A DNA stretch of 64,000 bases, taken from the NCBI RefSeq assembly GCF_016919405.1, contig NZ_CP070354.1, forward strand, positions 1-64,000. The letters are read 5' to 3'. The notes under the pieces were generated by a model. The model did no database searches. It had not been told where the DNA came from and worked only from the letters and a program-made list of their open reading frames with translations. The position numbers and the translations under genes were made by a program. Origin of the DNA: Ensifer sp. PDNC004. GTDB taxonomy: Bacteria; Pseudomonadota; Alphaproteobacteria; Rhizobiales; Rhizobiaceae. Position 1 is the stretch's first letter, and every line of letters starts with the position of its first letter. Positions 32,179-41,312 of the stretch are shown here, one piece after another.

Positions 32179-33114
32179 TCAGGGCCCGCGCCTTTGCGCA
32201 CGCCATGCAAGGATATCCGGCGCGCTCGCCTTGCCGCCGCGCGGGCCATGGATCGTAACGGAGCGCGACGCGGCGGCGATGGAAAAATCCAGCGCCTCTG
32301 CAAAGGATTGCCCCTCGCTCAAACACCAGGTCAATGCTCCGCCGAACGTATCTCCGGCACCCGTCACGTCGACGACGTCGACCGGGTAGCCGGTTGCCTC
32401 AAGGCGCGTCTCGCCGTCGTGCGCCTCCGCGCCGTCGGCGGCCAGGGTGCGCACGACCCAGCCAATCTCGTGATCCCGTATCCAGTCAGCAATGCGGGAA
32501 ATGTCGTCATGGCCGAAGGCGGCGCGGAAGCCGACCTGGTTGAAGATGACGACGGCAGCGCCCTTGAGATAGGGCAGGTCTTCGGATGCGCAGCCGCCGA
32601 CATCGAGATCGAAGATCGCGCGGCGGTCGTAGCGCCTGAGATCGGCTACGAGATCGGCCTGCTTCAGCACGCCCCCGTCGGTCTCTGCATGGAGCCGACG
32701 CACCCGGTAGAGCGTCGTGTAGAGGAAGCCTGGTTGGCGCAGCGCAGCAAGCGTTGCCGGCGGGAGCCACATTGGCTGTTCGCCCATCTCGACTGTCAAA
32801 ACGACATGCTCGCCGTCGACCAGGAAGATGAGATTGCGCGATTCCGCAACCGCGGGATCGGTCAGCATATGATCGGCAGCGACGCCGTTCTGCCCGAGGT
32901 CGTCGATCAGGCGGCGCGACAGCGGACTGTCATTGAGCAGCGAAATGAACTGGGTATCGCCCCCGAGCGCCGCGTGCACAACGGCTGCGTTGGCAATCGA
33001 ACCGCCGATTTCGGCCGGCAATTCGCGGACCATGCCCTTGTCTGCGCGTCCGGGCCAACGATCGGCCGTGTAGTATTCGTCGAGCGCGACATCGCCGATG
33101 AAAAAGGCGGTCAT
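32179..33114 (-). CDS. PfkB-family carbohydrate kinase
   Basis: A 311-residue ribokinase-type kinase. The N-terminal signature holds EIGGSIANAAVVHAALGG (about 35-52), and the C-terminal catalytic motif DVTGAGDTFGGAL (about 255-267) carries the aspartate base and anion hole. The ATG at 33114 overlaps the stop of the AllA-like gene by 4 bases, so it is the last gene of a coupled operon. The substrate is probably a sugar or sugar-like moiety of the transported compound, in the manner of fructoselysine or pseudouridine kinases; this is inference. Confidence 0.88.
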   Translation of the reverse strand: MTAFFIGDVALDEYYTADRWPGRADKGMVRELPAEIGGSIANAAVVHAALGGDTQFISLLNDSPLSRRLIDDLGQNGVAADHMLTDPAVAESRNLIFLVDGEHVVLTVEMGEQPMWLPPATLAALRQPGFLYTTLYRVRRLHAETDGGVLKQADLVADLRRYDRRAIFDLDVGGCASEDLPYLKGAAVVIFNQVGFRAAFGHDDISRIADWIRDHEIGWVVRTLAADGAEAHDGETRLEATGYPVDVVDVTGAGDTFGGALTWCLSEGQSFAEALDFSIAAASRSVTIHGPRGGKASAPDILAWRAQRRGP

Positions 33115-33620
33115 GCGGTTTGTCCTTGCATGACCTCGATCTGGCGCGGTCCTCCCTCGACCGGCACCCACGGACTTTCGCCGAGGCCGCAGACCGCCAT
33201 CCAGTAATAGGGCGTCGGGCCGGATGCACCCCGGCAGGCGTCATGCCAGACACCCCGATGCATCACCACTGCCCGGCCCGGCGTGATGATGAAGGCCTCG
33301 ATGTCGGCCGCAACGGGAGCATCGGCCGCCGAAGCGGGAGCTACCGCAAGGACGACCGGCTCGCCGGCGCAAAAAATCGCTTCTTCGGTCAGCAGATGTC
33401 GTTCCATCGCCGTGCACGACCATGGCGCTCCCGGCGCGCGCGTGATGCCGAGGCGGGGCGAGCCTTCGACCAGCGGGATACGGGTGAAGCCATCATGCCA
33501 TCCATCGCCCGTCGTCCAGATCACCTGCGCGTCCAGATCGTCGACGAGGTCATAGACCTTGCCGTAGCGGGCAAAATTCTCAGGCGTCACCGGGCGCGCC
33601 GCAACGGTGTCGGTGCTCAT
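33111..33620 (-). CDS. Ureidoglycolate lyase-like cupin (AllA family)
   Basis: A 169-residue protein of the AllA/ureidoglycolate-hydrolase fold. Family features are LGITRAPGAPWSCTAMERHL (about 56-75), EEAIFCAGEPVVLAV and the cupin-type AFIITPGRAVVMHRGVWHDA (about 108-127). No allantoin genes are nearby, so it probably acts on another substrate. Its ATG overlaps the BtpA-family stop by 4 bases, and the PfkB gene overlaps its end. It is likely an intracellular enzyme of the same catabolic route. Confidence 0.8.
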   Translation of the reverse strand: MSTDTVAARPVTPENFARYGKVYDLVDDLDAQVIWTTGDGWHDGFTRIPLVEGSPRLGITRAPGAPWSCTAMERHLLTEEAIFCAGEPVVLAVAPASAADAPVAADIEAFIITPGRAVVMHRGVWHDACRGASGPTPYYWMAVCGLGESPWVPVEGGPRQIEVMQGQTA

Positions 33621-34357
33621 GCTGCACTCCGTGCGGTGCGCACGACGCGCATCAGCCGTGCCACATGGCCGGCCTCCACCAGGCCGGTATCCTTATGGTC
33701 GTGCTTGAACCAACTCCCGACAACGGCGCCGTCGGCGTGCGCGAGCTGCTCGACCGCATTGGCTTCCGTGAGGCCGGCGCCGATGAGGAGCGGCACGGTG
33801 CCGCCGGTTGCCGCGCGGAAGCGCGCCACCTTTTCCATGTCGGTTGGCTGGCCTGTGGCATCCGACGTCACCACGAGGCCGTCACAGCGTGCTGCCCCCA
33901 GGCGGACGTCATCTTCTTCAGATCGCCCCGAAAGAACCGGCTGGTACTTGAACCGTACGCCACCGAGAAGCAAGGCCGGTACGCCGGCCCGCCGGGCGGC
34001 AAGGTCAGCCGCAAACGAGACGTCGCTTTCCGGCGGCAGGTGGCCGGCAACGGAATCCACCTGAATGAAGGAGACGGGGAAGCGTGCGGCAAGCGCAAAC
34101 GCCCGCGCATCGTCGCGCAGCACGTTGACGCCGATCCGCGCGCCGAGGTTGAGGGTGCACAACCGTTCGAGGACGCGCTCGACATCGTCAGCATCGCCAA
34201 AATAGTTCTCGACCACCAGCCCGTCGACCCCTTCGCCGGCCATGATGCGGGCCTCTTCTTCGGCCTGCGCGCATTTTGCGGCGGGTCCATCGCCGCTCAG
34301 GTGCAGCATGCCGAGGATGGGTTTCGGGGTTGTGAAAGTCTCGCCAAAACGGCTCAT
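33617..34357 (-). CDS. BtpA/SgcQ-family TIM-barrel protein
   Basis: A 246-residue protein of the BtpA/SgcQ family, recognisable from PILGMLHLSG near the N-terminus, GVDGLVVENYFGDA, RIGVNVLRDDARAFALAA and the C-terminal GLTEANAVEQLAHADGAVVG. The family was first linked to photosystem I biogenesis, but in bacteria it occurs in catabolic operons; the enzymatic role is unclear. The ATG at 34357 has AGGAG 8 bases upstream, favouring it over an ATG at 34387 that overlaps the GntR stop. It sits between regulator and AllA-like genes. Confidence 0.82.
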   Translation of the reverse strand: MSRFGETFTTPKPILGMLHLSGDGPAAKCAQAEEEARIMAGEGVDGLVVENYFGDADDVERVLERLCTLNLGARIGVNVLRDDARAFALAARFPVSFIQVDSVAGHLPPESDVSFAADLAARRAGVPALLLGGVRFKYQPVLSGRSEEDDVRLGAARCDGLVVTSDATGQPTDMEKVARFRAATGGTVPLLIGAGLTEANAVEQLAHADGAVVGSWFKHDHKDTGLVEAGHVARLMRVVRTARSAA

Positions 34358-34383
34358 GTCAGTTCTCCTGGGTCGCACCGCCT

Positions 34384-35166
34384 TCATGCGGGCGCGGTAT
34401 CGCGCCCCCAGCGCGTTGCGAATTTCATCTGGACGGCCGGCGAGTAGACGATCGACGTGCGTTCAACCAATTGGTCGTCGGCATCGAGCACGTCTCCGCT
34501 GGCGCAAAGATAGCCCGGCACTGAAGGCGCCGGGGCAAAGACCTCCCGAAGACGATCGGACGGCGGCACGACGGTGAGCAGCAGTTCCGAGCGAAGGGGA
34601 TGGCGATCGTAATCGCGGCGCAGCACCTCGTAGAGGGATTGTGCGCCGAAATCGTAGGCATCGATGCCGGGGTAGAGGGAAAGGTCGAGGTGCGACGTGT
34701 CGACGTTCAGCCAGCTGATCGTCTCGCCGTTCGCAAGGCCCCGGGCGCGCACCAGGAGGAGTTCGCCGTTTTCCACCTTGTGCTCCAGCACCCGGGTCAC
34801 CGGGCGCTGGCCCTGGCGTCGGGCCAGCTCGGTAAAACTGCCGAAGTTCCAGATGTTGTGGCTGATCGGCCGGTGCGAGACGATGGTGCCCCGACCGCGC
34901 ACCTGCTGAACCAATCCTTCCGACACCAGCAGCGCCATCGCGTTGCGCACGGTGGTCCTGGCAATGCCGAACTGGTCGCGCAACTGGTTCTCCGAGGGGA
35001 TGGCTTCCCCTTCGGAGAACTCACCGCTCAGAATGGCGGCACGCAAGGCCCGGTAGAGCTGCCGGTAGAGCTGCTCGCTCGAAAAGGAATCGAGGCGAAA
35101 GCGCGACAGCCGGTCATCCGGGCTTTCGGTTGTTGCGTTGGCGTCTGGCGTGGAAGGATGGGTCAA
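34384..35166 (-). CDS. GntR-family regulator with UTRA domain (HutC type)
   Basis: A 260-residue regulator. The winged helix-turn-helix is at about residues 30-90 (EGEAIPSENQLRDQFGIART, TVRNAMALLVSEGLVQQVRG), followed by a UTRA effector domain with QRPVTRVLEHKVENGELL and LVERTSIVYSP. No ATG is available at the N-terminus: TTG at 35166 has GGAG 6 bases upstream, and TTG at 35181 is an alternative. It sits 20 bp after the binding-protein stop, inside the operon it probably controls through the dyad at 37775. Confidence 0.86.
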   Translation of the reverse strand: MTHPSTPDANATTESPDDRLSRFRLDSFSSEQLYRQLYRALRAAILSGEFSEGEAIPSENQLRDQFGIARTTVRNAMALLVSEGLVQQVRGRGTIVSHRPISHNIWNFGSFTELARRQGQRPVTRVLEHKVENGELLLVRARGLANGETISWLNVDTSHLDLSLYPGIDAYDFGAQSLYEVLRRDYDRHPLRSELLLTVVPPSDRLREVFAPAPSVPGYLCASGDVLDADDQLVERTSIVYSPAVQMKFATRWGRDTAPA

Positions 35167-35185
35167 GGCAGGCTCCGGCAAGGGG

Positions 35186-36046
35186 TTACTTTGTCGCTCC
35201 GTTTATCTTGAACTCCTCGACGCCAGCCTCTTTCAAGCCGTGGCGGTCGAGGATCTGTGCATAAGTACCGTCTGCCTTCAGCGCATTGAGCGTTGCATGC
35301 ACCGCATCGCGCAAATCGCCGTTCGCCTTGGCGAAGGCGATGCCGTAGTGGTTGATTTCTCCGACATCGCCGATCTGGTAGAACTTGCCCGGCTCCTGCT
35401 TGATGAGATCGAGAAGCCCTTCGAGCCCGATGACCGAGGCCTGGGCACGGCCCTGGCGGATCTGCATGATGTGCTCGGCCTGGGTCGGGATCTGGATGAC
35501 GGTGATCAGCTTGTCGGCCGGGCAGATCGATTTTCCAAGCTCTTCCGCCCAGGTAACCCAGCTCGTGCCGGTGGCCACGGCCACCGTCTTTCCGCAAAGA
35601 TCGGCCTCGGTCTTGATCTCGCTCTGATGATCGAGCGTCGTGTAGAAGACGTTGCCGGTCTTGAAATAGTCAATGAAGTCGAGCTGGCCCTGGCGCTCCA
35701 CCTTGTCGGAGAAGGCGGTGATGATCATGTCCGAACGGCCGGTGACGACCTGCGGAATGAGCTGCGGAAACTCGACATTCTGGAATTCCGCCGTCAGGCC
35801 GAGGCGTTCGGCGATCGCCTTGGCAAGGTCGATGTCGAAACCCTTGAGTTCGGTCGAACCGGCGTCGCTATATTCCATCGGTGGATAGGCGAGGCTGATG
35901 GTGAAGTTCAGCTTGCCGGCCGAGCGAACCGCTTCCGGCAGGGCGGATGCTAGCTTTTCGTCGGCGGCATGGACGGCCACGCCGGATGCGAGGCTGATGA
36001 ATGTGGCTGAGGCGAGCCCCAGGACCATCGGCAGCAGTTGTTTCAT
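35186..36046 (-). CDS. Amino-acid-type ABC solute-binding protein, family 3
   Basis: A 286-residue periplasmic binding protein with a Sec signal peptide (LPMVLGLASATFISLASGVA, cleavage near residue 27). The SBP_bac_3 signature is in STELKGFDIDLAKAIAERLG, with CGKTVAVATGTSW in the second lobe. It is followed by the GntR gene and preceded by the ATPase and permease genes, so it belongs to one polar amino-acid or opine-like uptake system. The ligand cannot be read from the sequence. Confidence 0.9.
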   Translation of the reverse strand: MKQLLPMVLGLASATFISLASGVAVHAADEKLASALPEAVRSAGKLNFTISLAYPPMEYSDAGSTELKGFDIDLAKAIAERLGLTAEFQNVEFPQLIPQVVTGRSDMIITAFSDKVERQGQLDFIDYFKTGNVFYTTLDHQSEIKTEADLCGKTVAVATGTSWVTWAEELGKSICPADKLITVIQIPTQAEHIMQIRQGRAQASVIGLEGLLDLIKQEPGKFYQIGDVGEINHYGIAFAKANGDLRDAVHATLNALKADGTYAQILDRHGLKEAGVEEFKINGATK

Positions 36047-36077
36047 TTCCGTTCTCCCTTTTTTTGAACTTTGTTGA

Positions 36078-36842
36078 TCAGGCCAGCACGCGGCTGAGGA
36101 AACTGCGCACGCGCGGGTCGCCGGGGGCGCTCAGGACCTGCTGTGGCGCGCCCATTTCACGGATCTCGCCGTCGATCATCACCACGACGCGGTCGGCGAC
36201 CTCGCGGGCAAAGCCGATCTCGTGCGTGACGACGATCATGGTCGTGCCACCGCGCGCCAGATTGCGCATCACTTCCAGCACCTCGCCGACGAGTTCCGGA
36301 TCCAGCGCGCTGGTCGGTTCGTCGAACAGCATGACGCGCGGTTCCATCGCCAATGCTCTTGCAATTGCGACACGCTGCTTCTGGCCGCCGGAAAGTTGCG
36401 AGGGATAGCTGGACGCCTTGGCGGCCATGCCGACCTGCTCGAGCAGGGCCATGGCGCGGGCTTCGGCCTCGCTACGGCCGAGACCGCGCACAACCATCGG
36501 ACCCTCGATGACGTTGCCGAGCACCGTTCGATGCGCGAACAAATTGAAATGCTGGAACACCATGCCGAGCTGGCTCTGCTGGGCGCGCAACCGCTTGATC
36601 GGCGATTCCTGAAGCGCGCCGCGGTTAAGCTCATAGCCCATGATCGAACCATCGACCCAGACATAGCCGCCATTGGGTGTTTCCAGGTGGTTGATGCAGC
36701 GCAGGAACGTGCTCTTGCCGCTGCCGGATGGCCCGAGAATGCAAAGCACCTCGCCATAGGCGACGTCGAGATCCAGGCCCTTGAGGACCTCGTGGCTGCC
36801 AAAACTCTTGCGGATACCGACCGCCTTGACTGCGAGGCTCAT
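36078..36842 (-). CDS. Polar amino-acid ABC transporter ATP-binding protein
   Basis: A 254-residue ATPase with Walker [10 protein letters not shown], signature [12 protein letters not shown] and Walker [21 protein letters not shown], the pattern of GlnQ/HisP-type proteins. It has the extra [13 protein letters not shown] segment after the first beta strands, also seen in other opine/histidine-type ATPases. Its ATG overlaps the stop of the permease gene by 4 bases, and the binding-protein gene follows after 31 bp. Confidence 0.92.
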   Translation of the reverse strand: MSLAVKAVGIRKSFGSHEVLKGLDLDVAYGEVLCILGPSGSGKSTFLRCINHLETPNGGYVWVDGSIMGYELNRGALQESPIKRLRAQQSQLGMVFQHFNLFAHRTVLGNVIEGPMVVRGLGRSEAEARAMALLEQVGMAAKASSYPSQLSGGQKQRVAIARALAMEPRVMLFDEPTSALDPELVGEVLEVMRNLARGGTTMIVVTHEIGFAREVADRVVVMIDGEIREMGAPQQVLSAPGDPRVRSFLSRVLA

Positions 36843-37765
36843 GCTTCCCCCCTTGCGGCCGGCCGGCGCGCCCAGGCCCAGAACCCGCGGCGATCGCTGG
36901 TGGCGGTTGCGGCATCGCGGCCGAAGTGACGTTCGAGATAATATTGGCCGATGGAAAGGACGGTGGTCCCGGCCAGGTACCAGACAGCGCAGACGAACAG
37001 GAGCTCGATCACGGCGCCGTTGATGAAGTAGATGCGTTGCGCGGCGTTCAGCATTTCGCCCATGGCGATCGTGGCGGCCAGCGAGGAGAATTTCAGCATG
37101 CCGATGGCGCTGTTGCCGAGCACCGGCAGGATCAGACGCACCGTCTGGGGCAGGATGATGCGCCGCATGGTCTGGCCCGGAGTCATGCCGAGCGTGTGGG
37201 CCGCTTCCTTCTGGCCGCGGTCGACGGAGCCGATACCTCCGCGCACCACTTCGGTGAGATAGGAACCTTCATTGACGCCGAGCCCGAGGACAGCTGCCAC
37301 GAACGGCGTGACGACGTCGACCATGCGCTCGTCGACGAGGCCCGGAATATAGAGGCGTGGGAAGACCAGCGCGATGTTGAACCAGATGAGCAGCTGCAGG
37401 AGTACCGGCGTGCCGCGGAACACCCAGACATAGAGCCACGCGGCAAAACGCAGGATCGGATTTTCCGAGAGCCGCATGATGCCGAAGGCAAAGCCAAGGG
37501 CGACGCCGAGGACCAAAGCACAGGCCGAAATCAGCAGCGTCCAGCCGAAGCCAGTGACGATGACGCCGGCAGTCAGAAATTGTCCGACCACGGTCCACTG
37601 GATCTGCCCGACGGCGAAGGCCCGGCCGATGACGGCGAGCAGCAGCAGAACGAGGCCGCCGCTGATCCAGCGGCCGGGGTGCCGCAGGCGACGTACGGTC
37701 ACATCCGGGCCGGGCAGATCGGTCAGCTGCAGGGTTGCGGGCGAAGAGTGAGGCAAATGAGGCAT
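36839..37765 (-). CDS. Polar amino-acid ABC transporter permease
   Basis: A 308-residue permease of the HisMQ type. The N-terminal part is longer than usual (about 60 residues before the core). The core carries [20 protein letters not shown] and the EAA loop [21 protein letters not shown] chose the ATG at 37765; a GTG at 37774 is the alternative. Only one permease gene is present, so the channel is probably a homodimer. It opens the minus-strand operon, and a 20-bp dyad lies directly before it. Confidence 0.9.
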   Translation of the reverse strand: MPHLPHSSPATLQLTDLPGPDVTVRRLRHPGRWISGGLVLLLLAVIGRAFAVGQIQWTVVGQFLTAGVIVTGFGWTLLISACALVLGVALGFAFGIMRLSENPILRFAAWLYVWVFRGTPVLLQLLIWFNIALVFPRLYIPGLVDERMVDVVTPFVAAVLGLGVNEGSYLTEVVRGGIGSVDRGQKEAAHTLGMTPGQTMRRIILPQTVRLILPVLGNSAIGMLKFSSLAATIAMGEMLNAAQRIYFINGAVIELLFVCAVWYLAGTTVLSIGQYYLERHFGRDAATATSDRRGFWAWARRPAARGEA

Positions 37766-37774
37766 GAATTCCAC

Positions 37775-37794
37775 TTGTAGGGTTAGGCCTACAA
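37775..37794. promoter_or_regulatory. Dyad operator, probably for the GntR/UTRA regulator
   Basis: TTGTAGG and CCTACAA form perfect 7-bp arms around a 6-bp spacer, 10 bp upstream of the first start codon of the ABC-BtpA-AllA-PfkB operon. Spacing and symmetry fit a HutC-type GntR operator, and the operon encodes such a regulator. Binding is inferred. Confidence 0.55.
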
Positions 37795-38052
37795 CTAACT
37801 ACGGACGCTTTCGCCTGGTGTCAAGCCGCTTTGTCAGCACTTGCTCAAAGAAGGTGCGACGCGCCAGGATGTCGAAACAAGGGGCCCTGGACATCAACGC
37901 GGTCTGCGCCTGCTGTCCGTGATGGTCTGCGCCGCAATCTGTCGTTCACCGCTTGCGGCAGCGGCCGGGCGGCCATAGCAATCATCTGGATGCCGAAGAG
38001 CTGGCCCCGGCGCCGTCCGAAAACCACAGTGCCCAAAGGAGATGTAAGACCG

Positions 38053-38724
38053 ATGCCCACAAAGAAGGAGGATCGTTCGTCTGTTGCGTTGGAAAAGCGC
38101 AGCGCAACTGCTGACAAGCGCATGTTCTCGCCTTCCGTTGCGCGAAATTCGGCGCCCATCCTCGCGGTCCTGAAACGCGTCCTTCCAGCACATGGGGCCA
38201 TACTGGAGATCGGTTGCGGGACCGGCGAGCACGCCGTGTGTTTTGCGGGAGCAATGCCGAACCTCACCTGGCAGCCGAGCGATCCGGATGCCGACGCACG
38301 CGCGAGCACGTCCAGCTGGATCAAATTCGCAGGGCAGGAGAATGTGCTGCCACCGCTGGATATTGATGTGTGCTCAGGACAATGGGGCGTCGAGCAAGCG
38401 GGGCATTTTGACGCCATCGTGTCGATCAATATGATCCATATTGCGCCATGGGCGGCAAGCTTGGGATTGCTTGCAGGGGCTGGCCGTTTGCTTCGTGCGG
38501 GTGGGCTTCTTGTTCTCTACGGCCCATATATGCGCGATGGCGCACACAACGCCCCTTCGAACGCTACTTTCGACGCCGCTCTAAGGGAGCGAAACCCATC
38601 CTGGGGTGTGCGTGATATCGTTGAGCTTGAGCAAGCGGCTGGGGCCGCTGGACTAGATCTCCGCGAGACGATCGAGATGCCTGCCAACAATATGCTGCTG
38701 GTCTTCGCCACAGGTAGTGCTTGA
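38053..38724 (+). CDS. DUF938-family SAM-dependent methyltransferase
   Basis: A 223-residue protein of the DUF938 family. Motif I is ILEIGCGTGEHAVCFA (about 48-63), followed by WQPSDPDADARAS and the family pattern IVSINMIHIAPWAASLGLLA. It ends in PANNMLLVFA. The N-terminal FSPSVARNSAPILAVLKRVL is diagnostic for the family. The ATG at 38053 follows AAAGGAG at a somewhat long distance; a later ATG before FSPSV is possible. The substrate is unknown. It is divergent from the amino-acid ABC operon and has no operon partner. Confidence 0.85.
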   Translation: MPTKKEDRSSVALEKRSATADKRMFSPSVARNSAPILAVLKRVLPAHGAILEIGCGTGEHAVCFAGAMPNLTWQPSDPDADARASTSSWIKFAGQENVLPPLDIDVCSGQWGVEQAGHFDAIVSINMIHIAPWAASLGLLAGAGRLLRAGGLLVLYGPYMRDGAHNAPSNATFDAALRERNPSWGVRDIVELEQAAGAAGLDLRETIEMPANNMLLVFATGSA

Positions 38725-39177
38725 ACAGCAATCGTCCCAGGTTCCGGTCGTTTCACCGTTGGCGATCCTAATTGGAATAGCATCGTGAACTGGTTGAACG
38801 GCCGAGGCTTTGGTTTTCCGCGGCAAGGCCGCGCAGTCTCCAGCTCCTCACTCAGAAATTGTAGCGACTCATCTCAACCATTAGAAGGTATAATCTTCGA
38901 TTCCATGCGCTATAGCAGCAATATGCGCGACCAACCAGAACGAGGTAAGCCACAAATTATTATGAAAAATTCTGCAACCTAAAGGGGAATATTCAGAATT
39001 TCTTGAAAATGCTTTGTATCCTCAACATTGATTATCAGTTCAATAACCAATTTATTCTAGTGGATACTTGTTTCGGGCAATGCAGCCCGGTCTACCTGCT
39101 TTCATGTGAGGTATGGCCTCTGGCGAAGAAATGAATTCGGCGCGCCAGCAGCGATATCCGCATCAGGAATCGTCGTC
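38725..39177. other. AT-rich intergenic region upstream of the chemoreceptor gene
   Basis: About 450 bp. From about 38860 to 39080 the sequence is markedly AT-rich compared with the rest of the window (for example AAATTATTATGAAAAATTC). No gene was recognised. It may contain the chemoreceptor promoter and regulatory sites, or be a foreign or low-selection segment. A short GC hairpin CGCGGC-AAG-GCCGCG lies at 38819-38833. Confidence 0.4.
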
Positions 39178-41190
39178 ATGAGAATTAAGAGCCAATTCAT
39201 CGTTCTGGCATCGGTCACCGGTATGACCATGGCTGGCCTCGTCGCCAGCCTTTGGGGCTACGCGGGTGCCGCAGCCGATGTTACGCGTGCATACGACCAG
39301 AAATATCGTTCCTACATGTTGGCTGACAACTTCCGGCAATCGTCGGATGATCTGACCCGGCTTGTGCGTACCTACGCGGAGACCGGGGACCCTTCCTTCA
39401 AGGACCAATACAATGCGGTCGTTGAAATCCGCAATGGAACGCGGCCTCGGCCTGAAGACTATCACCGCATCTATTGGGATTTCGTCGCCGGCGGGGACGC
39501 AAAGCCGCGTCCTGACGGGGCGGCTGTGTCCATGCAGGATCTGATGAAGCAGGCCGGTTTCACCAAGGAGGAATTCGCTCTTCTCGACGAGGCGGGAAAG
39601 CGCTCCGATGCCCTGATCAAGCTTGAAACCGAGGCGATGGAGCTCGTCGACAACGCCGCCACACTTGGGCCCGAAGCCAAGGGCAAAGCGACGAAAATGC
39701 TCAACTCGCCGGACTACCACCGGTTCAAGGCTGAGATCATGAAGCCGGTGGATGCTTTCTACGTGAAATTGGAGCATCGCACGCAAGCCGCGGTCGACGA
39801 AGCCAATGTCGCGGCATCGTTCTACTGGACCCTTATCACCATCGCCATGTCCGCTTTGGCGCTCATGCTTGTCATTGTGGGATTTGTCACCTTCAAACGC
39901 ATTATCGGAGGCATGTACAGGCTTGGGACTTCCATGGGTCTCGTTGCCGAGGGGCAGCTGGACGCGCAGATCGAACTTGCGCGCAATTCCGACGAAATCG
40001 GTGACATGGGCAAGGCGCTTGAAGTCTTCCGCCAGGGCGCGATTACGAACCGGCGGCTCGAACAGGACGCCACAGAAAGCCGCAAACGCGCCGAGTTCGA
40101 GCGCATTGCCATGCAGGAAAAGGCTGAAGCCGATGCCACCGAACGGTTGCGCGTCGCAACGTCGGGCCTGGCAGCTGGCCTGAAGAGGCTGGCATCCGGC
40201 GACCTGGCCTTCCAGCTCAACAATGCCTTCGCGCAGGATTTCGAAGCGCTTCGCCACGATTTCAATCAGTCAGTCGCCCAACTTGGCACGACCCTTGTGC
40301 AGATTTCAGGATCGATTTCGACGCTTGATACCGGCACGCGCGAGATCGCCGTCGGAACTGACGATCTTTCAAAGCGAACGGAGCAGCAGGCAGCCTCACT
40401 CGAGGAGACCGCGGCGGCGCTCGACGAGATTACCGTCAACGTCGCCAATTCCTCCAAACGAACCGAGGAGGCCAAGGCGGTGGCAAGCCGCGCCAACCAT
40501 TCGGCCGCTGAATCCGCCCAAGTCGTATCCCACGCCGAAGAGGCCATGCGAAAGATCGAGGAAAGTTCGCAACAGATTTCCAACATTATCGGCGTTATCG
40601 ACGAGATTGCGTTTCAGACGAACCTTCTTGCCCTCAACGCCGGGGTGGAGGCGGCCCGGGCGGGCGAAGCCGGCAAGGGCTTTGCGGTTGTTGCCCAGGA
40701 AGTGCGAGAGCTGGCGCAGCGTTCGGCGCAGGCAGCCAAGGAAATCAAAGGTCTCATTCACAACTCCTCCGCAGAGGTGGAGAACGGTGTGAAGCTCGTC
40801 CGGGACGCAGGCTCCGCGTTGAAGACGATCAGTGGCTTTATTGTCGAAATCAACGTCCATATGGAATCGATCGCCACGTCGGCGAAAGAGCAGTCCGTCG
40901 GGCTTGCCGAAGTCAACACCGCCGTCAACGCGATGGATCAGACGACGCAGCAGAATGCGGCAATGGTGGAGCAGTCCAATGCGGCATCCAACACGCTTGC
41001 CAATGAGGCCGTGCGCCTCAGGGAGCTTGTCAGCCAATTCAAGCTTCAGGGCATAGCGGAGACGTCTTTCGCGAACGCTCGCACCCCCACAAGGACCGAC
41101 AGCACTCAGCCGCTCCGGTCGACACGTAGGACGGCAGCTTACCACGGGAGCGCAGCACTCGATGTCAGCAGCGATTGGCAGGAATTCTGA
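39178..41190 (+). CDS. Methyl-accepting chemotaxis protein with CheR-type C-terminal pentapeptide
   Basis: A 670-residue transmembrane chemoreceptor. It has a first membrane helix (about 7-28), a periplasmic sensor of about 180 residues, a second helix (TLITIAMSALALMLVIVGFV, about 220-240), a HAMP domain and a signalling domain with the hairpin tip EIAFQTNLLALNAGVEAARA. The C-terminus ends in DWQEF, like the CheR/CheB tether pentapeptides of high-abundance receptors. The ATG at 39178 places the first helix at the N-terminus; the upstream in-frame ATG at 39106 gives a non-typical leader. The ligand is unknown. Confidence 0.92.
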   Translation: MRIKSQFIVLASVTGMTMAGLVASLWGYAGAAADVTRAYDQKYRSYMLADNFRQSSDDLTRLVRTYAETGDPSFKDQYNAVVEIRNGTRPRPEDYHRIYWDFVAGGDAKPRPDGAAVSMQDLMKQAGFTKEEFALLDEAGKRSDALIKLETEAMELVDNAATLGPEAKGKATKMLNSPDYHRFKAEIMKPVDAFYVKLEHRTQAAVDEANVAASFYWTLITIAMSALALMLVIVGFVTFKRIIGGMYRLGTSMGLVAEGQLDAQIELARNSDEIGDMGKALEVFRQGAITNRRLEQDATESRKRAEFERIAMQEKAEADATERLRVATSGLAAGLKRLASGDLAFQLNNAFAQDFEALRHDFNQSVAQLGTTLVQISGSISTLDTGTREIAVGTDDLSKRTEQQAASLEETAAALDEITVNVANSSKRTEEAKAVASRANHSAAESAQVVSHAEEAMRKIEESSQQISNIIGVIDEIAFQTNLLALNAGVEAARAGEAGKGFAVVAQEVRELAQRSAQAAKEIKGLIHNSSAEVENGVKLVRDAGSALKTISGFIVEINVHMESIATSAKEQSVGLAEVNTAVNAMDQTTQQNAAMVEQSNAASNTLANEAVRLRELVSQFKLQGIAETSFANARTPTRTDSTQPLRSTRRTAAYHGSAALDVSSDWQEF

Positions 41191-41278
41191 ACCGCCAGGG
41201 GCGACTAGCAAATTGGCCAAGCGAGTTGGTCCAGATTTGCTGGTGCTTTGACCGCGCCCGCTCTGCGGTTTCAAGGGG

Positions 41279-41312
41279 TGACGTTGACCATCGGGCGTAA
41301 TGGTCAACGTCA
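41279..41312. terminator. Bidirectional terminator-like hairpin
   Basis: A perfect 13-bp inverted repeat (TGACGTTGACCAT / ATGGTCAACGTCA) with an 8-base loop, between the ends of the convergent chemoreceptor and SGNH hydrolase genes. Confidence 0.65.

Noticed and set aside
31732..33207. Plus-strand frame of 491 codons opposite the PfkB gene
   Set aside because: The PfkB gene on the other strand has intact motifs and coupled neighbours; the plus frame has no domain and reads as its antisense.
38819..38833. Small GC hairpin as a terminator of the DUF938 gene
   Set aside because: Only 6-bp arms, about 95 bp after the stop and without a T-run; too weak.
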